In this document: positions 20,486-31,930 of the stretch, one piece after another | Layout of the letters: each line of letters starts with the position of its first letter | Position numbering within the stretch: the first letter of the stretch is position 1 | DNA from: Diphasiastrum complanatum | Taxonomy: Eukaryota > Streptophyta > Lycopodiopsida > Lycopodiales > Lycopodiaceae | Reading direction: 5' to 3' | Assembly: GCA_029204225.1 (NCBI GenBank) | Contig: CM055101.1 | Coordinates: forward strand, 44,516,180 to 44,580,179 | Length of the DNA stretch: 64,000 nucleotides | Notes under the pieces: model-generated | What the model was told of the DNA's origin: nothing | Seen by the model: the letters and a program-made list of their open reading frames with translations, nothing else | The model's database searches: none | Translations under genes and position numbers: made by a program

Positions 20486-22003
20486 ATGGATGATACCATT
20501 TCTGGCCTCGCTCTTCGCCTAGATATGGTTATGATCGGCTTTGCCACTATGCAGTCACAAATTGATTCTTTACAGCCCCATGGTCCTGGTAAAGCTCTTG
20601 TTTATTCTCCATTTGGGACTCCCCCTCCATTTGGATTTCTATCATCTTCTGCTAGTCAGCCTGGTGGTGGACAGTTCCTTCCACCTAACTCACCTCCTGG
20701 TTTCTTTCCACGTCCCACAATTCTTGAGCAACACTTTGCTCAAGATTTTCGTGATAGGGTATAGCTTGCTACCTATTCCGGTTCCTCTGACAGGAACTTA
20801 GTAGAGAATTGGTTTGCCAAGCTTGACACATATTGTCAGATTTACCCTAAGACTGATCCTCAGAAGATCCAGCTGGCTGTTTTACACTTAGATGGACACG
20901 TTGCCATGTGGTGGCGGGTCTGTCGAGTTGATCCTGATCGGGAAGGGCTCCATATCTGAACTACCTTTCACCGTGACCTCCGTCATGCTATGATTGATCC
21001 TCAGTGGCTCAACCGCCAGCGTGATACATTCCGTAGTCTCACTCAGACCAGTGATCTTGCTTCCTATACAGATATGTTTATGGAGCTTTCTTATCTTTTC
21101 AAAGATCTATAGCCCACAGAGCTTATTTCTCATCACATTGCTGGGCTTCGTGGTGCCTTACGTTACGATGTTTCTTCCTTCCATCCTCCCACACTTGTTG
21201 AGGCGATGTCACTTGCCAGTACTTTACAACATAAGTACTCTGACATCTTTCCTTCCCGCTTCTCCCGACCCCGTCCTTCTGCTTCATCTTTTCCTGCTAC
21301 GTCCACCTCTACTCCTTCTGATTCCCCTTGTGAGCATTCTTCCATATGCGAGGTTCCATTTTCTTGTGCAGGACAAATAGAGATAGAGTCACACATTTCT
21401 AGTGATTCACATGAGGTTGATTCACACATTGCTAGCGATACACATTAGGATGATTCTATATCACACAGTGTGAGCGAGTTGCCTGATTTACTTGAGATAG
21501 TTATTGATCTACCTGAGCTTGTGATTGTATCCCATAGTGAGTCAGAGTCACATATACATGTTCCTCCTGATGCTGATTCACATATACAGGTTGCGGCTGA
21601 TATGGTCCTTGATACTGATATAGCATGCTATGATACTATTGCTGATGCCGTTGCATGCTTTGATGGTGCTACCGATGTTGTTGCATGCTATGATGTTGTT
21701 CCATGCTTTGATACTGATGTAGTATGCCTTGCTACTACTGCCGATGTTGTTGAGTACTTTGATACTACTCATGTTCTTGAGTGCCATGCTATAGATGTCG
21801 TCGCCTATGCTCCTTATTTCGATATTATTCATGGGTCTATGGTTACTCTTTCAGATGCTTTGCCTACTCCTCCAGTAGATCTCCATATGTCATATGGTTA
21901 TACATTTCATGATGGTCCTATTTTATACTCACTAGCTTATTTTGTTGATAGCCGTCTAGATGAGTATGCGGTTCTTCTAGATGCATCAGATTTTATCAGT
22001 TGA
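20486..22003 (+). pseudogene. gag of the AGTTA element, with nonsense codons
   Basis: One frame runs from ATG 20486 (MDDTISGLALRLDMVMIGFA) through a Pro/Gly-rich linker into the gag fold: YSGSSDRNLVENWFAKLDTY, HVAMWWRVCRVDP, AMIDPQWLNRQRDTF and GLRGALRYDVSSF. Stops at 20762 (TAG), 20957 (TGA), 21110 (TAG) and 21446 (TAG) interrupt it. The CCHC knuckle expected after the gag fold is missing. In its place is an Asp/Val/Cys-rich repeat region (21480-21850, units like DVVACYD). The frame ends at TGA 22001-22003, overlapping the protease frame. Confidence 0.8.
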
Positions 22004-22343
22004 TGCTTCTATTATTATGCCTACGTATGTTGTTCCATTTGTGGATCATATTATTCTAGATGCGGGGCGAGAGTATATTGCTTTAGTGGATACAGGCAGT
22101 ACACATTCATTTATTAGCAGTTACATTTCCACCAGGATTTGTGCTACACTTGCTCCTGCTTCCCAGCCTCTCAGTGTTGAGGTTGCTAGTTTCCATTATT
22201 TTCTCAGTTCTCAGATGTTTCAGGGCTTTATCGCAGTTTATGCGTACCCTGCCAAAGGCTCAGGGTGCAGCTATTTTTTCCATTCAGAGCACATCAGTTG
22301 CTGCTTCACTTTCACCATCCGTGGGTCCTCTTCCTCTGGTTGA
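21981..22343 (+). pseudogene. Protease core of the AGTTA element
   Basis: In the +1 frame relative to gag, the sequence gives REYIALVDTGSTHSFISSYI, a retropepsin active site (DTG) with the flap-proximal segment after it. The overlap with gag suggests a frameshift arrangement or a later indel. Homology fades after about 22260, well before a full protease is complete. Confidence 0.75.
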
Positions 22344-24230
22344 TACTGCTCCGGATTTCCAGGTTGTTTCTGGGTGCCTTGCGCCTATATGCCTTGATTC
22401 AGAGATATCGTATTTAGTGGTCATTCTTGGTTTCATTGATATTGAGGCCGTATACCTTGGTGGTATTTCTACTATTGCTGGTTCGGTGGTTGGTGCAGTA
22501 TCTTCTCCATTGGTCTCTATATCTCCATCTCTTGAGTTCGTTATGGCCGATGTTCCTACTGATTTCTATGGGGTTCTTCACGGGTCCACGTTTGATGGTT
22601 CCCTCGCTATTGGTGATCAGGTTGTATCTTCTTTCGCTTTACTCCATGGATCTTTGCTTGAGGTTTGTGAACCGCCTCATGATATTTCTACGGTTCCTTA
22701 CATGATTCAAGCACCTTTTGCCCTTACGGTTACACATTTTCCATCCGAGGATATGTGCCAGATGGTCACTATTACTTATCTAGGGTATTTATATGCTGGG
22801 ATCTTTCTAGATGAGTATACGAGGATCCTTCATTCTCCTTGTGTTTCTACATATAGGTTTGCTGCAGTCAATGCCGATGATATACACTTTTGGCCTTTTT
22901 ATGCATTAGAGGTTTTTCATGCTACTGACTCCTTTTTACCTCTTGATATGTGGCATTCCTGGTTATTACGTATCGCTTGGATTTCATTTGGACGTATTGC
23001 TCATACTACAGCTTCATTTTCAGCTATGGATATATGGCATTCTTGGTTATTACGTATAGCTTGGTTTTCATTTGGACCTGTTGATTGGTGCTGGTTTTTC
23101 CATATCGCCTATGGTGTGGATATCTCTATGATTATGCATGTGGCTCTCTATCCGTTCCTTGGATTGTTGCTCATTGTCAGGCTTGGTATATCCTGATGGC
23201 TTGGGTTATTGCCTCCGTTCCAGCTACTGTTTGTCCGGGTGATCTTCAGGTTCCCAGTCATTTCGCGATGCTCCATATTGCTTGGTCTCCAATGCTGAGT
23301 TGCCACTTTGTTCTGGTCTTCCGAGACCATCAGAGTACCTTGAGAGAGTTCCTTCTCCTCTCTTGGATAGTTTTTGGGGATGTTGCCGCCATATACTTCA
23401 ATATTGCTCATATGTGCTTTCATACTCATTCCCAGCTACACGTGGATATTGTTCCGATGCTGGCTACTGATGCTGCGGATCCTGTTGCTCGTTCCAGTGC
23501 ATTTCTTCTATGCCTCACTTGTGCGCTTGGTGTGTACTTTGGGATGACACTTGCGGCCAGTTCTCATGGGTCATTCGATTCTCCATCCTTTTTTGCTGTA
23601 TCCTATGATGGATTGGTATGTCCATGTGAGGTCTTTCTGGATGAGTATTTCGGCTACAGTTTTTTAGTTGGGGCCTCTACTATTTCTAGATTTATTGCTA
23701 TTGTTTTCATGCATCATGTCTTTTTAGATGATGCATTGATGTTTTGGACCTTCTAGAGCTTTTGGCATGCTACTCTTCTCGTGATATGGGCCTTGAGGGT
23801 ACCGTGTGCCATTGCTACTTCTCATTCATGGGCCTTATGGATACCTTGGGCTTTTGAGCATGCTGGTGCACATTTCTCCATTCTAGCTATCCTTTGTCAG
23901 GATGATCTCTTTATGCTCCATGTTTCCTGGCATATTGCTTGCTTTTCCATGCTATTATAGCGTGCCTGTCATCCTGCTTATGTTCCTACTCCTTGGTGCT
24001 GGTCTTCCGATGCTGCTATCTTTTCTTGGGGCACCTATATCACTGAGTTTGCACATATGGTTGATGGTTACGTGTATGATGCGGCTATCCGCGATGAGTG
24101 TCCATCTCTTTTCTAGCTTCCTTATTGGCTTCCCATTGCTGATGCAATTCTACCTTCTCGGGCTTTTTGGATACCTTGGTATGATGTTGCTATCTTTTGG
24201 GCTGATCCTCTACTATCTTGGGCATTACGG
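22260..24230 (+). other. Repetitive spacer in place of pol, AGTTA element
   Basis: Long open stretches (22141-23196; 23085-23756; 23902-24426) fall in changing frames and encode Leu/Phe/Ile/Trp-rich sequence with no RT, RNase H or integrase motif. A direct repeat of about 49 bp encodes WHSWLLRIAW twice (about 22945-22993 and 23030-23078). Related words (TGGATACCTTGG, TGGCATTCCTGG) recur at 23815, 24170 and 24230. I infer a degenerate tandem-repeat filler; I do not recognise a captured gene. Confidence 0.6.
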
Positions 24231-24239
24231 ATACCTTGG

Positions 24240-24458
24240 CATTCCTGGTTGCTGCTTGGTCGTCGACACCGCCAGAAGATTCAGTTTTTGGTCCAGTGGG
24301 ATGGTCGTCCTCTTGAGGAGGCTACATGGGAGCCTATTGATGTCTTTTATCATACACCATCACTTGCGGATCAGGCTCGTGCTCTTGCTGCACTTGTTGA
24401 TTCCCCTATATCAGATGCTGCTCTAGTTGTTGATGCACCAGGGCTTGCTGTTGTTTGA
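24240..24458 (+). pseudogene. Chromodomain of the AGTTA element
   Basis: It reads GRRHRQKIQFLVQWDGRP followed by LEEATWEPIDVF, the chromodomain core (FLVQW...P...ATWEP) found at the end of chromovirus integrases. It ends at TGA 24456-24458, about 45 bp before the right LTR, the expected place. Retention of this end while the catalytic core is absent is unusual. Confidence 0.85.
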
Positions 24459-24503
24459 TCCAGTTTCTTTGCGGCAGTTGGGCCTTTTTTTTGTGTAGGG
24501 GAG

Positions 24504-24917
24504 AGTTATGGACTCGGCTCATTACATTCGGCACGTCCATTTACATTTACTTTACTTTATGCATAAGCAGGCCTTGGGCCTTTTTTTTAATTCATTAGTG
24601 ACACTTAGACTATATGGTTGGCCTTAGGCCTTATTATTCATTAATTGGACATTTGGACATATTACTAGAGAGTGGGGGCCTTCTTGGAGGGCGTACTATT
24701 ATCCCTCCCAGTTGGGCCCTAACCACTGGAAGCTTTCTTTTAGGGCTTCATCTAGGCTATAAGTAGGGAATCAGTGTCATTTGTTACTCAGCTGATGGTA
24801 TTGATCTCTCTCTTTAGTCTCCTTAATCTCTCTCTTTCCTGCTTTCTAGGGTTAAGTCTTGCTTATGTGATGCTTTCATAGCTTAGCTCTAGATCAATTG
24901 TGGCTTCATTCGTAACT
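24504..24917 (+). repeat. Right LTR of the AGTTA element
   Basis: 414 bp, AGTTATGG...CGTAACT. It is longer than the left LTR mainly through a 14-bp stretch near 24735-24750 (TTTTAGGGCTTCAT). The TATA-like CTATAAGTAGGG is at 24757-24768. Many substitutions indicate that the insertion is not recent. Confidence 0.9.
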
Positions 24918-25500
24918 ACTTACCTCATCATGACACCTTTATGATTAGGGGCATCGACTATCATGTTTTTCTCAGGCTTGGCATCTCTATCACAGACCTT
25001 CCGTGGGGCACCCATGAGTATATTAGACGCTTTCTCTATAGAGCATATTTGAGCCGGACATGGCAGGGATAGCTCGGGGTCAAACGTGACTATTACAGGA
25101 CACTTTCTGGAGCTAGACACAGTGGGATTCCTAGTTTTGCCACGTTATCTTACCTCAGGACTATGTCATGGGCTTCGATTTCTGCTCGGCCAACTTCGAG
25201 TTTCTTCACATCAGTTGGCGATTGAGACTGGACGCTTCCAGGGTACCCTACGAGAGGAGCGATTTTGCCAGTTGTGCTCTTTATCTATGGTCGAGTCTGA
25301 GGAACATTTCCTATTCATATGTCCAGTTTACTATGAGATCAGATTGAGATATCATTGCCTTTTTCGTCAGTCACCAGCTACACTACGGTCCCTTATCTCA
25401 TACGAGGACCCCCGCTATGTGGCATTGATGATACGTGAGATGTCCCTCATGCGGCAAGACCTATGTTAGACAGCTCAACGTACTGTTATCTCTCAAAGAA
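24918..25500 (+). mobile_element. LINE H, right part
   Basis: It resumes after the second copy of ACTTA with FSQA-like sequence, then THEYIRRFLYRAYLSRTWQ, FLELDTVGFLVLPRYL, LLGQLRVSSHQLAIETGRFQ and RFCQLCSLSMVESEEHFLF (zinc knuckle at about 25260-25330). The zinc-knuckle frame is open from 25086 to 25469. The 3'UTR is not recognisable beyond about 25500, so the 3' end is lost. Confidence 0.8.
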
Positions 25501-28075
25501 GATTGCGTTTTGATGCACACATGACTGACAGCGAGACATTTTGATAAGCTAGTGGTAAGCTATTAAGCATAATAGATACTAATACTGAATCTAGGACACT
25601 TTCTCCAACCCCTATAAGCTGTCTTTGAAGATCTTTTACCCGTGTAAAATTATCTGTCACCCTTAGGACCGGATTTTTTATTGTACTGTTCCTGTTTGGG
25701 AACGTAGTGGTTTCGTGCCAAAAAAAAAAACTTTTTTATACCTTTGTACTATGACTTATGAAGGTACAAGAGCCCGTTGCTAAGTTTCTAATCTTGTTCT
25801 AGCTCTTGTTCCTGATAAGTTCAAGTTCTTGTTCTTGTTCCTGTTCCTATTCCTAAGTTCATGTTCTTGTTCCTAAGTTCATGTTCCTAAGTTCCTATTC
25901 CTCTTCGTAAGTTCCCGTTCCTTTTCCTAGTTCAAGTTCTTGTTCTTGTTCCTAAGTTCAAGTTCAAGTTCCTGTTCCTAAGTTTAAGTTCTTGTTTTTG
26001 TTCCTATTTTTATTCATGTTCTTGAATTCGTTTCTATTTTTGTTCTTAATAGCAACTTTAACTTAGGTTTCAACTTAGGAACGCGAATAGGATCATGTTT
26101 CTATTCCTAAGCTCGTTCCTATTTTTGTTCGTGTTCTTGATTCTAAAAGCATCTTTGACTTCGGTTTAAACTTAGGAACACGAATAGGAACAAGAACATA
26201 AACCGTTTTTTATTTTGCAAGATCCCTTTTGCCCTCCAAAACGTGATCTAATCTTTTTTAAAATAGATTTACCCACTTCAAAGCAAGAACATTGATCAGC
26301 TCAGGAGAGCGTAGAGCAATAACAAATTGATGAAGTGGATAAGCATGTAATTGAATGAACGACTCTTCTCTCCTTAATCTGACCTTTGTTTGTAATATTT
26401 GAGGCCCATTGACTCTATTAATTAGCGCTGAGCGTCCATGCTCTATTGTTTCGTCCAATCAAAGCTTATAATACGAAAAAAATCACCGATATATGATGGG
26501 TCCAAAAATACCCAAATCTAGTACATTAAGGTCCAAATAACGAATAACAAAGTGTGGACCATACTCCAAGTAGCTACCAACTTAACTATAAATTCGAATT
26601 TGTAATTGTGCACTGTATTTGTGGCCCTTGTTTCAACTTTTGTGGCTAGGGGGTCAAGTTGCAAGATGGAAGTTTTTTACAACATTTATTCTCTTTATAT
26701 ACCTTCGTATTTGGAATTTGAAGCTTGGAATTTGAGAGCATACAAGTTGAGCTTGTACAGAGTTTACAAGTCATTTGTTGGAAACATAATAATTTGTTTG
26801 TTTCCAATTTTCTTTTCAGAAACATTTCAAAACTCAACTCATTCTTAGAGATAAGATTCTCACTTAGGCTGTCATGTTTTTCTTTTGTTTCAGCTAAAGT
26901 GCATATTAGCCTGGTTTGGAATTCTAGGGATGAGAACTCTCCAAACGGAATATTGTTACAAGATTTGGCAAAGGTTCAAGTTTCTAGTCCTCACTGAAAA
27001 CTCTCCTTATGAAAATCTCTAAATTTTTTGAAAAGATATCTTTGTGAATTTGTTTCTTAAAAAGGTCTTCTAGGCTGATTGGCTGCAAAAAAATAATACA
27101 ATTGAGCTCTTAATCATGTGTTGTGCTTGGCATTGCATAGTGTTTAATGATGGAATGTGAAGAGATACATCCTGAAATGACTAACAGCCAATCAGATGAG
27201 TAACAAAGAATGCAGTGATCGACAATGAAAAGCGTATTTATTGGGCCGTCGATTATGTACTTGTTTTTCAATATTGTACGTCGTTTTGAACGTGTTTCAA
27301 ATGAGAGATCCAGGTTTGAAACGGGAAACTTTTTTAGATTTTTTTTTTGAAAATGTGTTATTATGGGGTCAGACATGTCATGTAAAGACTAGTGCTAAGC
27401 AGATACATCGAATTTCTATTTCCAACTTAGTTTCTTTAGTGCTTGTAAGTTATTGTGATAACTTTAAGTCATAAATTAAGAAGATAAAAACTTGGGGAGT
27501 TCCTATATGTCTAGCCCTAATTTGGACCCTATGGGACCCCATAAATAGGTGATCATACACTTGTAGATACTAGATACTGCCATACTCCATACATAATACA
27601 TATTAGAAGACGAAGTTGAAAGTTCACAATGCTGAGTGCTTCAAAGTTCACACGTGGTGACGTGACCAATGACGACTTACTAGTGATCGGAAGATTGAAA
27701 TACAGACAATTTACAATTTACATGAATGATTCATCATAACTTATAAGCTATAGTACATAAAAGATAGTCCATAGTACATACATGAATACTTCAAAGTTGA
27801 GTCATGACTCATGACACATAGCACATCACAGTCTCAGACATCCAAGAACTTACAAAACTATACTATATAATGACCATCGACAAATCACGAGTTACAATTC
27901 AAGAGTCAAAAGTTTAAACTTAAGTAAAAGCATAGATAATAAGAGTTTCAAGCGTAGCCTCTAGGCTCAAGCCTGAGGCCTCATATGTATTACTATTATG
28001 CTAGAGCCTAGTATGCTACAATTTTGAGTGCTGAGTGCTCTAGCCTCTAACTGTCTGCCTCAAAAGCTATCGTTG
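25501..28075. other. AT-rich sequence without recognisable genes; hexamer-like repeat inside
   Basis: 25780-26200 is a degenerate minisatellite built from GTTCCT, GTTCTT, AAGTTC and related words. The remainder (26200-28075) has no frame or motif I can assign. 27590-28060 again shows the AGTTCA/CTAGAGCCT-type low complexity seen at the left end. Confidence 0.5.
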
Positions 28076-28079
28076 TGGT

Positions 28080-28797
28080 TAGAGTGTACAAAAGCAACAT
28101 TGCCATGCCATTCATCATTTTTGTATATCTAGTAGATGATGTACGTATTGAGAATAGTTATCATCGTTTCCTCAGACTTTTACTGGGTGGTTCACAACAT
28201 TATCATAGTTTTCATTTGTGCATATTGTCATGGAGGAAATACATTTGCCATCGATGTGTTTCACTTGCCCATTCCTGAAAATGGATGTCCTACTTGTTTC
28301 ATGGGCTTCTGGGAATGCTTTCCTCCCCTCTTGCACTTGCATGTAGGTAAGGTCATCATTTAAAAGAATTTAGTTTTAACATGTAACACCAATCTTCTCT
28401 CTTCTAAAGGGGTGAAACGAAGGTATTATCCTTTGTGTTCTCCAAGCACGAGCCATTCCTTTACTATTATGACCGAGTGTGGTATCCAAGAATCTACAAA
28501 CCTCTTGTATAAATCTTGAATATCGGGGATAATCCTTAGCCTCACATTGTGTGCTTTTGCTTCTCTCAATTTCTCTTTGGACAGAGTGGCAACAACAAAA
28601 CTAGTCGTATGTGGGGAGGTCTTACCATCATCTTTTGCAAATAGTGAGGCCCATGAGTTGGTAGCATAGTTACATTCACGTTGTTGACCCTTTTTTAGAA
28701 ATTTTTGTAGGGTTTTGACCAACCCATATGTTGATTTGGTGGGTGGGAGGTTAAATATGTTATCAAAGTGGTTCAGTGAGTATGTAAAATGAGCCAA
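28080..28797 (-). pseudogene. LINE J ORF1 fragment
   Basis: Minus strand: LSKEKLREAKAHNVRLRIIP followed by DIQDLYKRFVDSW aligns with the start of the RRM-like domain of LINE A ORF1 (KAHNIRVCGIPDTQD). Further down, about 28235-28355, DDLTYMQVQEGRKAFPEA matches DDDLTHIQVEERRKPF. Frames differ between the two parts. It lies just downstream of the 3' end of LINE K in the same orientation. Confidence 0.75.
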
Positions 28798-29395
28798 AAT
28801 ATTGAATCAACTTTGATAAACAATTGACATGATATTTTGTGCAAAATACCTTTCAATGATTGTTTGGATCCATAAATCACAAACAATGTGATGTTGGACA
28901 ACCTATTATGAGAATGCAGCAAATAAAGGACAAAGACCATTTAGATTAAGCCTGAAAACTTAGATAAATTGTACGAGCTGTCACATTCCATTTTCTTAAG
29001 CATTAAAGATAACATGACTAAATGTGAAAGAGCTTTAATATATTATCTCGATCCTCGTGTAATGTAAGTACATGATCAATAGGGTAGGGCTTGTGGTTCA
29101 TGAGTAAACTCCTTTATCTGCCATGTTGATGGAGGGACAATGGTTGGCAACTATTCTTGCACCAGTTGATCAAGGCGCCACAAAAGCATTAACCTTTGTA
29201 GAGAGACTCAAAGACAAAAGGGACGAAGACAACCCACAAAAAGGATGAGCCTCAACAAGAAGACACCAGCCTCATTTTGTAGTTCCCAATCTCGAGAATG
29301 ATAGCAACAAGGGCCATGATGGTATCTTTGCATCTAGGAAGGATGGTGATGCATAATTAATTACATGCACTTAGAGAGAGCGATGATTTTGTGTG

Positions 29396-29398
<3 letters not shown>

Positions 29399-29443
<45 letters not shown>
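29399..29443. repeat. (GA)n microsatellite, tail of LINE K
   Basis: About 45 bp of GA followed by GAATTA units (29444-29466). On the minus strand this is TTAATTC(TAATTC)n(TC)n directly after the LINE K hairpin, so it is the LINE tail. Confidence 0.9.
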
Positions 29444-29447
<4 letters not shown>

Positions 29448-29750
29448 AGAATTAGAATTAGAATTAACGTCTTTTGGTACCCAAAGGTACATAAGACAAA
29501 GGCGTTGAAATCTCCTGCTAATAAAATGTAGCCCTGCTGAGAAAAAACAGCAATAGCAAGAGGCAAAACAAAAATGAATGGGAGATGAATAATGAGGGAG
29601 AGGGGCAAGTTAGTCCTTTTATAGGGAATGTGTAGCCTTGAGGGAGTGGCTGAGGTGTCCAAAATAAGTGTGAGAGGTGTAAGGGAGACTCTAGGAGAAG
29701 TAAAGTGAGAGAGTGAGGTGTATAGGTATGAGAGGGTGTTTATCAATTAG
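29444..29750 (-). mobile_element. LINE K: endonuclease piece fused to a LINE 3' end
   Basis: The minus strand reads GYILLAGDFNAF (about 29510-29545), matching GHIFLTGDFNA of the LINE A endonuclease. It then passes within about 25 bp to the 3'-terminal segment with hairpin GTACC-TTTG-GGTAC (29477-29490). The whole RT and C-terminal region, some 4 kb in relatives, is missing. Upstream sequence to 29746 is open and may be more endonuclease. Confidence 0.75.
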
Positions 29751-30429
29751 TTAGAGCAAAAGGGGAGGAGTAGGAGGGCGCATTTTCTTAGGTGTCTTAT
29801 GGCTTACAAGCCATGTGGAAAAGTAGGTAAGTTACATATTGATAAGGATGGAAGGTAGGTGTAGATGTTAGCCATTTTCAAGTTGAGTTTTTCTTGGTTT
29901 ACAACGTTGGGATTCACCCAAGTGTTTTTCATGACATGGAAAAGGCTTTGTTTATGTCCATCTTATCTTGCATAATTCTCATCAATTCCTAGGCCCTTTT
30001 TTCTAGGGGTTGCCCATCCCCAATCATAGTGGAGTGTGACACAAAGGGTCAGTCCTTTGGTTTCTTCTCCAAATCTTTATAGACTCGATTTAGCCTTCTT
30101 TATAGACTCGATTGAGCCTTCTTCAGGTACCATCTTTAAGCTTTAAGAAGCTTCTTTAGATTCATTCTTCAGGTACTCTTCTTAGTACCTGCACATACCC
30201 TTAAGAAAAGGTTAGGAGTCATACCATAAAATGGTTCATCATTAGATTCTATTTCTAGAACCTGCATATCAAACTGTTAGCATTGATCTACAGTTTCATT
30301 TCTTGTCTTCAGGTAATGATACCTGTACTCATATTTCATTAGTTAGAGTAATAAGCTCTAATATTCAAAATATGTTTCATACAGAAAGAATGGAAGACTG
30401 GATAGCTTTTATTTCTTGGTCAATTTGGT
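29751..30429. other. No recognisable gene; short tandem duplication
   Basis: It contains a 23-bp direct duplication (TTTATAGACTCGATT...) at 30076-30121 with one mismatch. Otherwise nothing assigned. Confidence 0.4.
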
Positions 30430-30550
30430 CTATACAATTTTACACTTGAAGTCCACAAAACAGCAGTAAACCCTCTCTCTCCTGCGCTTAGCCTCCTCAA
30501 TCGTGGCCCGCAATGTGAAGATATGATCTGCAGTGTTATATAATTGAAAA
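30430..30550 (-). pseudogene. LINE reverse transcriptase scrap
   Basis: The minus strand reads HIFTLRATIEEAKRRRERVY then CCFVDFK, identical in pattern to the RT block in LINEs A, C and F that carries the first catalytic Asp. Only about 110 bp is recognisable. It lies in sequence with direct repeats of ACATGCAATCAACATGCAAG at 30630-30730. Confidence 0.7.
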
Positions 30551-31019
30551 TAGAGATAGAAAGGATCGTTAAATTGAGGTTTACCAACCTAGGAATCCTC
30601 GATGGTCTTCTACAACTCAAAATAGATCAAAATCAACAACATGCAATCAACATGCAAGCAAATACAGTGACATGCAATCAACATGCAAGCAAATATGGCT
30701 ACATGCAAGCAATCTGAAAAATTTTAGATGCATGCATGCAACATGCATGGACTAGTACTTGCACATGCAAACAGAAATTGCTAGCAAATTGTAATTTTGT
30801 CGACATGCAATGAATAGATCAAACTTTCGAAGTAATCGGATCTGCTGGCTATGGAGGGCAGCGAGCAAGATGAAGAGGATGCGAGAAGAAATTTGCATGA
30901 AACTTCCTTCAGAAACTTGCTACACAAACTAAAATGATAGTATATGCTGTAAGGAGCATTCTAACATCATTAATCTTGGTAATTGCTCCTCCAATTGGGT
31001 CGATTGGATCACGAATGCT

Positions 31020-31600
31020 TGCTGATGAATTTCCAGCAAGAAGAACATTACATTAGCAAGAATACAAAGCAATAAATCAGATCCAACAAGACACCAATCT
31101 AGGAACTAGCATTGATTAGCAAGAGATTTTGCCACAAAAAGCAAATCACAAGAGCATATGTGAGAAGAAATCTCTCTCTCTCTCCAATAGTGCGCCCATC
31201 TAGGAGGAGGAAGTATCATTTATAGATTGGAAACAAATGATATGTGATGTACATGGCTTCCAAGTGTCAAAAGTAGGTGAAATAGGTGTCCCACATGCTT
31301 AGCATGCACTTTCCCTCTTCATGCAATGATTTGCCTTGGTCCACAAGTTTCCTATATAGGAAAAATGCGCCCTCCTACAACATGAGAAAATTCATATAGT
31401 TCCAACATATAGTTGGTAGCATGTAAAATTGCCCCTAGGGCCCCATGTACAACTTATGGGCCTACTCAAGGTTTTAAATAAATTTTTATAATGTTTACAA
31501 ACTTGGTAAGCCTATTTAAACTTTGAGAGAATACAACACAAATTAAAATTGCGTGGCACTAAAATACATGGTGAAATTGATCAAACTTAAGCCATAACAG
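31020..31600 (-). repeat. Ty1/copia 3' LTR (approximate)
   Basis: It begins TGTTATGGCTTAAG at 31600 on the minus strand, directly after a purine tract (AGGAAGGAGC) and the pol stop. It contains a TATA-like TCTATAAATGA at about 31215-31226. The far end is not certain, since the partner LTR is absent. Confidence 0.6.
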
Positions 31601-31930
31601 CTCCTTCCTAAGTTTGGTCAATTTTGTATACTCCAAGCTTCTTCCTATGACGATATATTAATTTTGCATGGAGTGGCTTTGTAAGAATATCTGCAGATTG
31701 CATCATATCCAACTAGAATTCCTTGCATAGCAGTATTGTCTAGCTTATTGCGTTTAACTTTAGGAACAAATAAATATGCTAGACATCCAAAGATTCTAAC
31801 ATGTGTTAACTTGGGCTTTTTCCCAGTCCAACATGCATAAGGAGTTTTCTCCCTATCTAGAGATTGTAAAGTACGAAGTAATTAGCAGTATTAACTGCTT
31901 CCGCCCAAAATTTAGCAGGTAACTTTGCAT
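31601..31930 (-). pseudogene. Ty1/copia pol 3' remnant, RT deleted
   Basis: Minus strand: AKLPAKFWAEAVNTANYF (31940-31870), then PYACWTGKKPKLTHVRIFGC and FVPKVKRNKLDNTAMQG (copia integrase C-terminal end). With no RT in between, SADILTKPLHAKL and RHRKKLGVYKIDQT follow (end of RNase H and stop at about 31611). About 1.5-2 kb of pol is therefore missing at about 31700. The upstream side abuts LINE D at about 31930. Confidence 0.85.

Larger units (their letters stand above)
19066..24917 (+). mobile_element. LTR retrotransposon with AGTTA...TAACT ends, gag, protease and chromodomain but no RT or integrase
   Basis: It is flanked by ACTTA on both sides (19061-19065, 24918-24922) within LINE H. LTRs of 400 and 414 bp begin AGTTA and end TAACT. 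The primer site TGGTATCAGAGC directly follows the left LTR, and a purine tract (TAGGGGAG) directly precedes the right one. Inside are a gag with nonsense codons, an Asp/Cys-rich repeat region, a protease core, 1.9 kb of repetitive hydrophobic-coding spacer, and a chromodomain. RT, RNase H and integrase are absent, so it would depend on another element for movement. Confidence 0.9.

Noticed and set aside
22141-23196. Frame of 351 codons as a possible captured host gene or env-like gene
   Set aside because: No signal peptide plus membrane layout typical of env, no known domain, internal DNA repeats and frame drift; better described as spacer.
25780-26200. Repeat array as CRISPR-like or centromeric satellite
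   Set aside because: Units are irregular 6-mers without fixed period or spacers; a plain degenerate minisatellite.
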